Positions 14,469-22,877 of a stretch of 34,699 nucleotides of DNA are shown in pieces. Positions within the stretch are counted from its first letter, which is position 1. Each line of letters begins with the position of its first letter. The notes under the pieces are model-generated. The model made no database searches. It was given only the letters and a program-made list of their open reading frames with translations, and had not been told where the DNA came from. A program made the position numbers and the translations under genes. Source of the DNA: JBIKLM01 sp044375105 (GTDB lineage Bacteria; Planctomycetota; UBA1135; GCA-002686595); the NCBI GenBank assembly GCA_044375105.1, contig JBILNK010000024.1, positions 1 to 34,699 on the forward strand, in the 5' to 3' direction.

Positions 14469-16286
14469 GTGCAGCGCCCGAAAGCCCCGCGCGGCGGGCC
14501 GACCGCCTGGCTGGGTCTGCTGCTGGCTGGCTGCAGCTCGAACGCCCCGCAGGTCGAGACGGAAGAAAGCGCGCCGCGCCCCCGCATCGGTGCCGTGGTG
14601 GCCGAGCAGCCCCTGGCCGTCGCGGCAGGGCTGGAGGTGCTTTCGGCCGGTGGCAACGCCGTGGACGCCGCCGTGGCCACGGCCTTGGCCCTGGCCGTGG
14701 TTTATCCCCAAGCGGGCAATCTGGGCGGGGGCGGCTTCGCCTTGGTGGTCCTGGAGGCGGATCCCAAGCGCGTCCACTGCCTCGATTTCAGAGAGATCGC
14801 TCCAGCCGCTCTGGCGGAGAAGGACTTCGTGGACACCCAGGGCCGCCTGGTGCCTGGCCGTTCCCTGGACTCCCACCTCGCCGTTGCCGTGCCCGGATCG
14901 CCGGCCGGCCTGGAAGCTCTGCAGGCGCGCTTCGGACGTCTGCCGTTGCGCAGCGTGGTGCAGCCGGCCCTCAGGCTGGCTCGCGAGGGGTTCCCGGTGG
15001 ACGCCTTCCTGGCCCGCGATCTGGCGCGCCCGGAGCTGGCCGCGCGCCTCGAGCGCAACGCCGCGGCGCGGTCCTTGTTCTTTCCGGGCGGCGCGGCCTT
15101 GGCGGTCGGGCAGCAGCTCAAGCAGCCGGAGCTCGCGCGCACGCTCGAGCGCTTCGCCGAGGGCGGTGCCCAGGCCTTCTACACGGGCCCCGTGGCCGAG
15201 GCCTTGGCGGCCGAAATGCGCCGCGGGCGCGGCAAGCTCGGGCTCGCGGACTTGGCGGGTTATCGACCGACCTGGCGCGATCCCCTCGAGGGCCGCTTTC
15301 GGGGCCGCCGCATCTTCACCGTGCCTCCGCCGAGTTCGGGGGGCCTGCTGCTGTTGCAGGCGCTCGAGATCCTCGAAGGTCTCCCCTTGGAAGCGGAGCG
15401 GCGCGCCAACCTTGGCGTAGACGGGGCCGAAGAAGGGGCGGCAGCCGGCCTGACCCCGCGGGTGCTCCATTGGTGGATCGAAATCCTGAGGCGCGGATTC
15501 GCCGACCGGGCTCAGCACCTGGGCGATCCGGAGTTCCACCGGGTGCCGGCCCGCGAGTTGCTCGATCCCAGCTGGATCGCGGCGCGGCGCACCTCGATCG
15601 GCGAGCGGGCCCAGCCCGGAGTGGGGCCCTGGGCGCCGCCGGATCCCGAAGGCGACGAGACCACGCACCTGTGCGTCGTCGACGGCGAGGGCAACGCGGT
15701 CAGCTTGACCACCTCCCTCAACACCAGCTTCGGCAGCGGCATCCTGGTTCCCGGCGCCGGTTTTCTGCTCAACAACCACATCGACGATTTTTCCCTGGGC
15801 GACGGCGCGGCCAACACCTACGGCTTGGTGGGTTCGCGCGCCAATCGCCTCGAAGCCGGCAAGCGTCCCTTGTCCTCGATGGCCCCGACCCTGGTGCTGC
15901 GCGAGGACGGGGGTCTGGAGCTGGTGCTCGGCAGTCCGGGGGGGCCGCGCATCGTCAGCGCCCTGTTCCAGGTGCTGGCGCGCCATCTGGTGCACGGGGA
16001 AGCCCTGGAATTCGCCGTGCGAGCGCCGCGGCTGCACCAGCAATGGAATCCGATCAGCACCCTGGTGGAGCCCGGTTGGCCCACGGAGCTGCTGCAGGCC
16101 TTGATCGACCGCGGGCACGAGCTGGTGCGCAGCGACGAGACCTTCGCTTCCGTGCAGGCCATCCAGGTGCTGCCCGGGGGCGGCGTGATCGCCGTCAGCG
16201 ATCCGCGCCGCGGCGGAGTCGGCGGTCTGACCGATCGGCCCTTGCCGGCACCGGCCTCGCCGGGCGCGCGCGGCAACTTCTATTAG
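14469..16286 (+). CDS. ggt: Gamma-glutamyltransferase, predicted lipoprotein
   Basis: Gamma-glutamyltransferases cleave glutathione and other gamma-glutamyl compounds outside the cytoplasm after autoproteolysis into two subunits. From the GTG at 14469 the protein is 605 residues. A short signal with lipobox LLAGC (Cys22) predicts lipid anchoring. The N-terminal part is typical (VVAEQPLAVAAGLEVLSAGGNAVDAAVATALALAVVYP, GNLGGGGFALV, LDFREIAPA). The autocleavage site is DETTHLCVVDGEGNAVSLTTSLN, with Thr398 the expected N-terminal nucleophile of the small subunit. Downstream are FGSGI, GKRPLSSMAPTLVL, GSPGGPRI and the C-terminal SDPRRGGVGGL. The frame is open upstream and other starts (ATG 14292) are possible, but only the GTG gives a compact signal peptide. 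Transpeptidase versus hydrolase or cephalosporin-acylase-type activity cannot be decided. Confidence 0.92.
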   Translation: MQRPKAPRGGPTAWLGLLLAGCSSNAPQVETEESAPRPRIGAVVAEQPLAVAAGLEVLSAGGNAVDAAVATALALAVVYPQAGNLGGGGFALVVLEADPKRVHCLDFREIAPAALAEKDFVDTQGRLVPGRSLDSHLAVAVPGSPAGLEALQARFGRLPLRSVVQPALRLAREGFPVDAFLARDLARPELAARLERNAAARSLFFPGGAALAVGQQLKQPELARTLERFAEGGAQAFYTGPVAEALAAEMRRGRGKLGLADLAGYRPTWRDPLEGRFRGRRIFTVPPPSSGGLLLLQALEILEGLPLEAERRANLGVDGAEEGAAAGLTPRVLHWWIEILRRGFADRAQHLGDPEFHRVPARELLDPSWIAARRTSIGERAQPGVGPWAPPDPEGDETTHLCVVDGEGNAVSLTTSLNTSFGSGILVPGAGFLLNNHIDDFSLGDGAANTYGLVGSRANRLEAGKRPLSSMAPTLVLREDGGLELVLGSPGGPRIVSALFQVLARHLVHGEALEFAVRAPRLHQQWNPISTLVEPGWPTELLQALIDRGHELVRSDETFASVQAIQVLPGGGVIAVSDPRRGGVGGLTDRPLPAPASPGARGNFY

Positions 16287-16413
16287 CGCCCCAGGGCCCG
16301 GAGGGCTGCTCGCCTTCGGCCGCCAAGGCACTCTCACCAGCAACCTCTCGTTGCCGCGGCTTTGGTCTCAGGTTGAGCCGTAGCCCTTTTGGCTGCCGAA
16401 GCTCCCGCAGCGC

Positions 16414-16511
16414 CGATCGCAGCCTCTGCGGCCGCCGGATGGCGGCCCAAAGGTATACTGACGGGCTGGTTTGACGGCTCGGGCGCAGCCCGAGTCGTTT
16501 GTAGCTCAGCC
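16414..16511. repeat. 98-bp direct repeat, copy 1 (two hairpins)
   Basis: Identical base for base to 16542-16639 (period 128 bases, 30-bp spacer). Hairpin A: GGCCGCC-GGAT-GGCGGCC at 16430-16447. Hairpin B: ACGGCTCGGGC-GCA-GCCCGAGTCGT at 16474-16498, eleven pairs including one G.T, followed by TTTG. Between them is GGTATACTGAC, which resembles a -10 box. The core of hairpin B recurs after citrate synthase (10401-10423), so a REP-like extragenic palindrome family is possible. Confidence 0.9.
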
Positions 16512-16541
16512 TGTTCAGAGGCTGGGATCGTGGCGGAGCGG

Positions 16542-16639
16542 CGATCGCAGCCTCTGCGGCCGCCGGATGGCGGCCCAAAGGTATACTGACGGGCTGGTTT
16601 GACGGCTCGGGCGCAGCCCGAGTCGTTTGTAGCTCAGCC
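16542..16639. repeat. 98-bp direct repeat, copy 2 (two hairpins)
   Basis: Second, identical copy. Its hairpins are at 16558-16575 and 16602-16626, and it ends three bases before the stop codon of the minus-strand zinc-ribbon gene. Both copies could act as bidirectional 3'-end structures for the convergent pair. Confidence 0.9.
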
Positions 16640-16642
16640 CGG

Positions 16643-18424
16643 TCAGCCGTCTTCGTTGCCGCTGCTTTCGTCCCCGCTGGGCTGGTTCAATTTGGCCATC
16701 TCGGCCCAGGCGGCCTCGTCTTGCGAGGCCACCTGCCAGCGTTGGGCCCAGACCTCGATCACGCGCTTGTTGAAGTACTCGACGGCCTTCGGGTCGTCGT
16801 CGGTGCGCCAGCCGAAGTTGAGCCCGCGGCAGATCTTCTGGAAGACCTGCACTCCGTCGTTGCCCACGGTCATGCCGTCGCGGGCGCCATAGTCCAGGGC
16901 CAGCAGGCCGTTCAGCAGGGCGGGAAAGGCTGCTTTGCCCGCTTCTTCCAGCCGCGCGCGGGCCCGGCCGGCCTCGGCGCCTGCATTGGGATTGAGCAGG
17001 TCCTTGACCCAGCCCTGCAGCTTCACCCAATCCTCCGCGCTGGTCTCGGGCAGGGGCTCGAAGGGACCGTAGGCTCCGAGATCAACGCTGGCCGCGTCCT
17101 TGGCCGCTTTGGCCTGTGCGCTCGGCGGAGTCGCTGCGGGCGCCGGCGTCTGGGCGACCGGCGCGGGTGGGGTGGCGGACGCCTGGGCGAGGGACGCCGC
17201 GGCGCTTGGCGTGGCAGCGGCCGAGCCCGCAGCGAAGGGGTCGAGCGGCGCGGGGGCCGGGAGAGCTTCGGTCGTCGCCTGGGCCCCGGTGGCGCCGGCG
17301 GTCTCCTGGGGCGGCTTTGGTTCGTCCGACTTGCCCAGCCAGCCCTGCTGGAAGGCCAGGGCCGCCAGACCACCGACCAGGGCGAGGCTGCCGACCGCGA
17401 TCATCGGATGGGGCCCTTTGCGAGCGCCCGGCGCGGCCGCCCGGGGGCGGCGGCCTGCGGCGCGACCAACGCTGCCGCTGCCATCGGAATCCGAGGGCGG
17501 GTTCGGGGCTCGGACTCCGCGGTCCGCGCGGGCGGGGGGCCCCGCGGCTTCGGACCGCGACGGGGCGACGGAAGGTCTGCCGCCGCCGCCGGTACGTGCG
17601 CCTTCGGCTGCCGCCGCCTTCGCCCGCTCGGCCTTCAGGCGCTCGAGGGTGCTGCCGGGCTTGGCGCCTGGGGCCGGCTGCCGCTCGGAGCCGCTCTGGG
17701 GCGCTGCGCTGGGGGGCGCTGCGCGCTGGGCCAACCGGGCCTGCTCGGCTCGCTCGGCCTTGAGACGCTCCAGGGTGCTCGGGCGCGCGCTGATGGGGGG
17801 CTCGAGCTCCTCGAGGCTCATCTCGTCGATGACCGCCCCGCTCGCCGCGATCTGTGCGTCCAACGCGGGGACCGGCTCGGGGGGCCGCGCTGCGGACGGC
17901 GGCGAGCTGGCGCGCCGCGCCAGGAGTTCGGCTTCGAGGGCCTTGGGCGACCACTTTTCGGCCGCCGGAGCTTCGCTGCGCGACGCCGGGGCCGTGCTGG
18001 CGGGTGTCGCGTGGGCCGTGGGCGTCGACGGTTTCGACTCGGGCGCCTTCAGCGGGATCTGCGCCGCAGGGGCCGGCGACTCGGAGGGGAGCTGGGAGGC
18101 ACTGGGCGGGGCGCTGGATGTCTGCGCCGCATTGGCCGAGGGGATTCCCGGCGCCGTCGCGGTCACGATGCCGGGCTTCGTCGGGGCGGCCGCGATGTCT
18201 CCGGCCCCCTTGGCGCTCTTGGTCGCGGGGCTTGCGGACCCCGCGGCTGCGTCCGCCTTGCCCCCCTTGCGCGCCCCTCGCTTTTGGGCCAGCTCCGCAT
18301 CGATGGCCTCGCCGACGAACACGGCTCCCCCGCAGATCCGACAACGCGCCCAGGCGCCTTCGAAGCGCTGCGGCAGTTGATAGGTGGCTTCACAGACCTG
18401 GCAAGTGCCGACGCGGACCAGCAT
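16643..18424 (-). CDS. Zinc-ribbon, Ala/Pro-rich, single-pass membrane protein with C-terminal helical domain
   Basis: An unrecognised 593-residue protein. Residues 1-35 are a zinc ribbon with CQVC (Cys8, Cys11) and CRIC (Cys28, Cys31), the short finger often seen at the start of membrane-anchored proteins in Planctomycetota and Proteobacteria. Residues 50-340 are low-complexity Ala/Pro/Ser-rich, with the decapeptide TLERLKAERA repeated at 217-226 and 259-268. One transmembrane helix follows (about 341-362, MIAVGSLALVGGLAALAF), then another Ala/Pro-rich linker. From about 448 a folded domain is present (EDWVKLQGWVKDLLNPNAGAEAGRARARLEEAGKAAFPALLNGLLALDYG, ...), helical and HEAT-like in style. 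The zinc finger would be cytoplasmic and the helical domain on the other side. Start ATG at 18424; the longer open frame overlapping uvrB is spurious. Confidence 0.8.
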   Translation of the reverse strand: MLVRVGTCQVCEATYQLPQRFEGAWARCRICGGAVFVGEAIDAELAQKRGARKGGKADAAAGSASPATKSAKGAGDIAAAPTKPGIVTATAPGIPSANAAQTSSAPPSASQLPSESPAPAAQIPLKAPESKPSTPTAHATPASTAPASRSEAPAAEKWSPKALEAELLARRASSPPSAARPPEPVPALDAQIAASGAVIDEMSLEELEPPISARPSTLERLKAERAEQARLAQRAAPPSAAPQSGSERQPAPGAKPGSTLERLKAERAKAAAAEGARTGGGGRPSVAPSRSEAAGPPARADRGVRAPNPPSDSDGSGSVGRAAGRRPRAAAPGARKGPHPMIAVGSLALVGGLAALAFQQGWLGKSDEPKPPQETAGATGAQATTEALPAPAPLDPFAAGSAAATPSAAASLAQASATPPAPVAQTPAPAATPPSAQAKAAKDAASVDLGAYGPFEPLPETSAEDWVKLQGWVKDLLNPNAGAEAGRARARLEEAGKAAFPALLNGLLALDYGARDGMTVGNDGVQVFQKICRGLNFGWRTDDDPKAVEYFNKRVIEVWAQRWQVASQDEAAWAEMAKLNQPSGDESSGNEDG

Positions 18425-18520
18425 GGCGGTTGTTGGGACGGGGGGACCTGAATCTCGGCGAGATCGCCGGCATCGACCGGGGCAGCGCCGGGGGGGAGGC
18501 CACCAAGCGGCCAGCTTGGC

Positions 18521-18549
18521 AGAATACGGGGCTCCCAGGGCCTCCGCAA
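18521..18549 (-). promoter_or_regulatory. Candidate promoter of the zinc-ribbon gene
   Basis: On the minus strand TTGCGG and TATTCT are spaced by 17 bases, about 95 bases before the start. The match is moderate. It lies in the 145-bp divergent region shared with uvrB, where I saw no LexA-type palindrome. Confidence 0.3.
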
Positions 18550-18569
18550 GGCGACCCCGGGCCCCCGCG

Positions 18570-20657
18570 ATGAGCAGCGCCCCCGGAAAATTCCGCTTGC
18601 AGTGTCCTTTCGGACCGCAGGGGGACCAGCCCCAGGCCATCGCGCGCCTGGTGGACTGGGCCCGGGCCGGCGAGCGACACCAGACCCTGCTCGGTATCAC
18701 GGGGTCCGGCAAGACCTTCACCATGGCGGCGGCGATCGAGCGCCTCGACCGGCCGACCCTGGTGCTGTCCCCGAACAAGACCCTGGCGGCACAGCTGTAT
18801 GCCGAGTTCAAGGAGCTGTTCCCGGACAACGCGGTCGAGTACTTCGTCTCCTACTACGACTATTACCAGCCCGAGGCTTACGTCCCCTCGTCCGATACCT
18901 ACATCGAGAAGGACGCCAACATCAACGAGAACATCGAGCGTCTGCGCAACAGCGCCACGCGCTCGCTGCTCGATCGGCGCGACGTGATCATCGTGGCATC
19001 GGTCTCGTGCATCTACGGCCTGGGCAGCCCCAGCAACTATTCGGAGATGGCCCTGCCGATCCGGGTAGGCGACAGCCTGCGGCGGGATGACCTGCTGAGG
19101 CGTCTGACGCAGATGCAATACAGCCGCAACAATCTTGATTTTCGCCGCGGGACCTTTCGGGCGCGCGGGGACGTGATCGAGGTCTTCCCGGCCTACGAAG
19201 AGGACAAGGTGATCCGCTTCGAGCTGTTCGGCGACGAGATCGAGGCGATCTTGGAGGTCGATCCGCTGCGCGGCGAGATCCTGGCCGAGCAGGCCGGCGT
19301 GACGCTGTATCCATCGGGGCACTACGTCACACCGATGGAGCGCATCCTGGGGGCCTGCGAGGGCATCGCCCAGGAGCTCGAGGAGCGGCTGGCCGAGCTG
19401 CGCTCGCGTGGCAAGTTGCTCGAAGCCCAGCGCCTCGAGACGCGCACACGCCAGGATCTGGAGCTGCTGCGCGAGGTCGGCACCTGCAACGGCATCGAGA
19501 ATTACAGCCGCTGGATGGATGGACGGTCCCCCGGACAGGCCCCGTTCACGCTGCTCAACTACTTTCCCGAGGATTGGATCGTCTTCATCGACGAGAGCCA
19601 CGTCAGCGTGCCCCAGATCGGGGCCATGTTCAAGGGCGACCGCTCGCGCAAGGAGACGCTGGTGGAGCACGGCTTCCGCCTGCCAAGCGCCCTGGACAAC
19701 CGGCCGCTGCGCTTCGAGGAGTGGGAGCGCCTGGTCAAGCAGTCGATCTACGTCTCGGCCACGCCTTCGGCCTACGAGCTGCGCAACAGCGCCGAACGGG
19801 TGGTGGAGCAGATCGTACGTCCGACCGGTTTGATCGATCCCCCGATCGAGGTGCGTCCGGCGCGCACCCAGGTCGACGACGTGTTGCACGAGATCCGGCT
19901 CACGACCGCCGCCGGCTGGCGCACGCTGATCACGACCCTGACCAAGCGCTCGGCCGAGGAGCTGACCACCTACCTGTCCGAGCTGGGCGTCAAGGTGCGC
20001 TACATGCACAGCGACATCGACGCCATCGAGCGCATGCAGATCCTGCGCGACCTGCGGCTGGGCACGTTCGACGTGCTGATCGGCATCAACCTGCTGCGCG
20101 AGGGCCTGGACCTGCCCGAGGTGGCCCTGGTGGCGGTGCTGGACGCGGACAAGGAAGGTTTTCTGCGCTCGACCACCAGCTTGATCCAGACCTGCGGGCG
20201 CGCCGCCCGCAACGTCGACGGGCGCGTGATCCTCTACGCCGACGTGCGCACCGGCTCGATCGAGACCACCATCGGGGTCGTCGAGCGCCGCCGCGCCCTG
20301 CAGCAGGAATACAACCGGCGCGAGGGCATCACGCCGCGCACGATCCTCAAGCCGATCCGCGACTCGATTGAGAAGCTCTACGACATGGACTTCTCGGACG
20401 TGCCGCTGCCGGAGCAGAAGCCGACCAAGGGGCGCGGCGGCAAGGGCGCGGCCGCGGGGCGCCAAAGCGGCAAGGCGGCCGCGGCGGCGGTCGCCGAGGG
20501 GCCCGCCCCCGAGCTGCTCTCGCCCCGCGAGCTGCGCGCCGCGATCGAGCGGCTCAAGGGCGAGATGCTCAAGGCGGCGGCGGAGCTGCGCTTCGAGGAC
20601 GCCGCCCGCCTGCGCGATCAGGTGCGTCGCCACGAGCAGGCCGAGCTGCGCGGCTGA
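18570..20657 (+). CDS. uvrB: Excinuclease ABC subunit B
   Basis: UvrB is the damage-verifying helicase-like subunit of nucleotide excision repair; it is loaded by UvrA and recruits UvrC. The 695-residue product starts just before the standard FGPQGDQPQAIARLVDW. It has Walker A GITGSGKT (42-49), the beta-hairpin region YYDYYQPEAYVPSSDTYIEK, the DEAD-like FIDESHVSVPQIGAMFKGD, YVSATPSAYEL and the helicase motif GINLLREGLDLPEVALVAVLDADKEGFLRS...QTCGRAARN. The C-terminal UVR motif (AAIERLKGEMLKAAAELRFEDAARLRDQV), which contacts UvrC, is intact. It is joined by a Gly/Ala/Lys-rich linker (KGRGGKGAAAGRQSGKAAAA) longer than usual, which explains the length. uvrC follows 301 bases downstream. Confidence 0.97.
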   Translation: MSSAPGKFRLQCPFGPQGDQPQAIARLVDWARAGERHQTLLGITGSGKTFTMAAAIERLDRPTLVLSPNKTLAAQLYAEFKELFPDNAVEYFVSYYDYYQPEAYVPSSDTYIEKDANINENIERLRNSATRSLLDRRDVIIVASVSCIYGLGSPSNYSEMALPIRVGDSLRRDDLLRRLTQMQYSRNNLDFRRGTFRARGDVIEVFPAYEEDKVIRFELFGDEIEAILEVDPLRGEILAEQAGVTLYPSGHYVTPMERILGACEGIAQELEERLAELRSRGKLLEAQRLETRTRQDLELLREVGTCNGIENYSRWMDGRSPGQAPFTLLNYFPEDWIVFIDESHVSVPQIGAMFKGDRSRKETLVEHGFRLPSALDNRPLRFEEWERLVKQSIYVSATPSAYELRNSAERVVEQIVRPTGLIDPPIEVRPARTQVDDVLHEIRLTTAAGWRTLITTLTKRSAEELTTYLSELGVKVRYMHSDIDAIERMQILRDLRLGTFDVLIGINLLREGLDLPEVALVAVLDADKEGFLRSTTSLIQTCGRAARNVDGRVILYADVRTGSIETTIGVVERRRALQQEYNRREGITPRTILKPIRDSIEKLYDMDFSDVPLPEQKPTKGRGGKGAAAGRQSGKAAAAAVAEGPAPELLSPRELRAAIERLKGEMLKAAAELRFEDAARLRDQVRRHEQAELRG

Positions 20658-20958
20658 CCGGCGCCGAGACCGGAGCCGGGAGCGCCTGCGCTGTGGCTCT
20701 AGGGGCCTCGCCGCGCGCCGGCTCCGGGGCCGGCACAGGTCCTTCGAAGGGTTGGCGGGCCGGGCCCGTGGGCCCTCCGGTCTGGCCGTCGCCATCGCCC
20801 CGCTCCGTGGGCCGGCTCACCCGCGCGGTTTCTGGCGGCCATCCTTGGCTGTGCGGCGCCGCCGGCGGAAGCCTGCCTGTGCGCGGCCAAGGGCGCGCCA
20901 CCGCCGTCCCCGAACCTGGGCGTGGAGAGCTCCGCCGGGCTCGCTTATCTTCGCGGCG
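20658..20958. other. Spacer between uvrB and uvrC
   Basis: About 300 GC-rich bases without a credible gene. It contains a GC-rich inverted repeat (GCCGG...CCGGC around 20718-20735) that may form a 3' end for uvrB and, at its right edge, the predicted -10 of uvrC. Confidence 0.5.
20946..20951 (+). promoter_or_regulatory. Predicted -10 element of leaderless uvrC
   Basis: TATCTT followed by seven bases (cgcggcg) and the uvrC ATG, with no Shine-Dalgarno. The same hexamer lies six bases before the pyrD start. The upstream TGGAGA (20923-20928, 17-base spacer) is a weak -35 candidate. Confidence 0.45.
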
Positions 20959-22824
20959 ATGCCCGAGCCGCGCTGGTCGATCGCCGAGGTGCCCACCCGG
21001 CCCGGGGTCTATCTGTTCCGGGACGCGGCGGGCCAGGTGCTGTACGTGGGCAAGGCGCGCAACCTGAAAGCGCGGCTCGCCAGCTACCGACGCCCGGGCG
21101 GCGATGGGCGCCTGGGGGTCTGGTTCCTCGAGCGCGAGGCCGAGAGCGTCGAGACCATCGTGACGCGCACCGAGGCCGAGGCGCTGCTGCTGGAGGACAG
21201 CCTGATCAAGACCCACAAGCCGCCCCACAACGTGCGGCTCAAGGACGACAAGTCGTTCCTGATGATCCGGCTGGACCCCGCGCGGCCTTTCCCGCGGCTC
21301 GAATTCGTGCGCGCCCACAGCCCCAAGGTGGCGCGCGGTTCCCTGCCCGAACCCGGCGCACGGACGCGCTACTTCGGCCCCTACGCCAGCGCCCGGAGCC
21401 TGCGGCGTACGCTTTCCGACCTGCACCGGGTCGTGCCCTTGCGGGACTGCAGCGATGCTGTGCTGCAAAACCGCACCCGGCCCTGCCTCAAACATCAGAT
21501 CGGCCTGTGCAGCGCCCCCTGCGTGGGCCTGATCGACGCCGCCGGCTACCAGCGCCTGGTGGAGCGCGCGGCGCTGGTGCTGGCCGGCGAGACCGGTGAA
21601 CTCGAGGCCGAGTTGCGCCAGCGCATGGAGAGCGCCGCGGCCGAATTGGAGTTCGAGCGCGCCGCGCTGTGGCGCGACCGCCTGGCGGCGGTGCGCCGCA
21701 CGGTCGAGGGGCAGGGCGTGCGCCCGAAGGACCAGATCGACCGGGACGTGCTGGGGTTGGCGCGGCGCGGCGAGCAGGCGGTCGTGCATCGGCTGGCCTA
21801 TCGGGAAGGCCGGCTGGCGGAGAGCCGCAGCCACACCTTCCGCTCGACCCTGCCCGACGAGGAGCTCTTGCACTCGGTGGCCACGGCCCTGTACGCGCCG
21901 GGGCGGAGACAGGCCCCCACGGAGATCCTGGTGCCTTGCTATCCGGCGGAGCCGGAGCTGCTCGAGCTGGTCCTGGGCGGGGGGACCCGCTGGATCGTCC
22001 CGCACAGCGGCGAGCGCCAGCGCATGCTCGAGGTGGCGGGCGAGAACGCTCGCGCGGCCCTGCAGAGCGCCGACCGCGAGACCGGCCAGGAGCGCCACGG
22101 GCTGGTCAAGCTGGCCAAGCTGATCGATCTCGATCCCGAGCAGCCGCCCGAGGTGATCGATTGCTTCGATATTTCCACCACCCAGGGCAGCGAGGTGGTC
22201 GCCAGCCGGGTGCGCTTCCGGGGCGGATTGCCCGATCGCGCCGGCTATCGCCACTATCGGGTGCGGGGCGTCGAGGGCCAGGACGATTTCGCCTCGATGA
22301 AGGAGGTCGTCGGGCGGGCCCTACAGCGCGGCGTCAAGGAGGACGACCTGCCCGATCTGGTGGTGGTGGACGGCGGCGCCGCGCAGCTGCAGAAGGCTTG
22401 GGAGGCGCGCGACGAAGCCGGAGCCTTCGACCTGCCGGTGGTCGGCCTGGCCAAGGCCCGCGCGGAGCGCAAGGTCGCCGGCCAGCGCCGTGCCGCCAGC
22501 GAAGAGCGCCTGTTCCTGGCCCCGGACCTGCCGCCGATCGAGCTGCCGCGCCACGACGCCGCCCGGCATCTGCTGGAGCGCCTGCGCGACGAGGCCCACC
22601 GCTTTGCGATCTCCTACCATCGCAAGCGGCGCGGCAAGCTGCAGAGCCAGCTGGACGCGATCCCGGGCGTGGGCGACGCCAAGCGCAAGGCCCTGCTCAA
22701 GGTCTTCGGCTCGGTGCTGGGGGTCAAGGCGGCCTCGGTCGAGCAGATCGCGGCCCTGCCTTCGATCGGGCCCGAGCTGGCGCGGGTGATCGTCGAGCAC
22801 CTGCACGGCCGCGCCGGCGGGTGA
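20959..22824 (+). CDS. uvrC: Excinuclease ABC subunit C
   Basis: UvrC makes both incisions around DNA lesions in nucleotide excision repair. The 621-residue product carries an N-terminal GIY-YIG nuclease (GVY at 16-18, YVG at 29-31, then GKARNLKARL) and a cysteine cluster at 164, 176, 184 and 188 (CLKHQIGLCSAPCVG). The cluster matches the iron-sulfur ligand positions reported for E. coli UvrC. A UVR motif (about 205-245) follows, then the RNase-H-like C-terminal nuclease (VIDCFDISTTQGSEVVAS, VVVDGGAAQLQKA) and tandem helix-hairpin-helix motifs (IPGVGDAKRKALLKVFGS, LPSIGPELARVIVEHL). All catalytic regions are present. The start ATG agrees with the family N-terminus. It likely has its own promoter rather than depending on uvrB. 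Confidence 0.97.
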   Translation: MPEPRWSIAEVPTRPGVYLFRDAAGQVLYVGKARNLKARLASYRRPGGDGRLGVWFLEREAESVETIVTRTEAEALLLEDSLIKTHKPPHNVRLKDDKSFLMIRLDPARPFPRLEFVRAHSPKVARGSLPEPGARTRYFGPYASARSLRRTLSDLHRVVPLRDCSDAVLQNRTRPCLKHQIGLCSAPCVGLIDAAGYQRLVERAALVLAGETGELEAELRQRMESAAAELEFERAALWRDRLAAVRRTVEGQGVRPKDQIDRDVLGLARRGEQAVVHRLAYREGRLAESRSHTFRSTLPDEELLHSVATALYAPGRRQAPTEILVPCYPAEPELLELVLGGGTRWIVPHSGERQRMLEVAGENARAALQSADRETGQERHGLVKLAKLIDLDPEQPPEVIDCFDISTTQGSEVVASRVRFRGGLPDRAGYRHYRVRGVEGQDDFASMKEVVGRALQRGVKEDDLPDLVVVDGGAAQLQKAWEARDEAGAFDLPVVGLAKARAERKVAGQRRAASEERLFLAPDLPPIELPRHDAARHLLERLRDEAHRFAISYHRKRRGKLQSQLDAIPGVGDAKRKALLKVFGSVLGVKAASVEQIAALPSIGPELARVIVEHLHGRAGG

Positions 22825-22859
22825 GCCTGAGGGGCGGGCGCGCCCGGGTCTCGAGGCGC

Positions 22860-22877
22860 CTGGCACCCAAATTGCTT
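22860..22877 (+). promoter_or_regulatory. Near-consensus sigma-54 (RpoN) promoter
   Basis: The sequence C-TGGCAC-C-CAAA-TTGCTT has the invariant GG (22862-22863) and GC (22874-22875) exactly ten bases apart. It matches the consensus YTGGCACG-N4-TTGCW at all positions but the G after TGGCAC. It lies about 115 bases upstream of the protease start, which leaves a leader of about 105 nt. Transcription would require an enhancer-binding activator, none of which is in the window. Confidence 0.7.

Larger units (their letters stand above)
16287..16642. other. Convergent intergenic region carrying a tandem repeat
   Basis: This gap lies between the 3' ends of ggt (plus) and the zinc-ribbon gene (minus). 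Most of it is the duplicated 98-bp hairpin element listed separately. The first 125 bases contain nothing further that I recognise. Confidence 0.7.

Noticed and set aside
11702..14680. Very long minus-strand open frame (992 codons) antisense to the sulfatase-like gene
   Set aside because: It is a shadow of GC-rich codon bias: the translation is Arg/Pro/Ala/Gln-rich without motifs, while the plus strand encodes recognisable proteins and both tRNA promoter and coupled starts fit the plus-strand reading.
16414..16639. Direct repeats as a CRISPR array
   Set aside because: Only two copies, 98 bp long, with internal hairpins and a single 30-bp spacer; no cas genes.
18425..18569. LexA/SOS box before uvrB
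   Set aside because: I looked for CTGT-N8-ACAG and GAAC-N4-GTTC palindromes and found none; the region is GC-rich without a clear operator.
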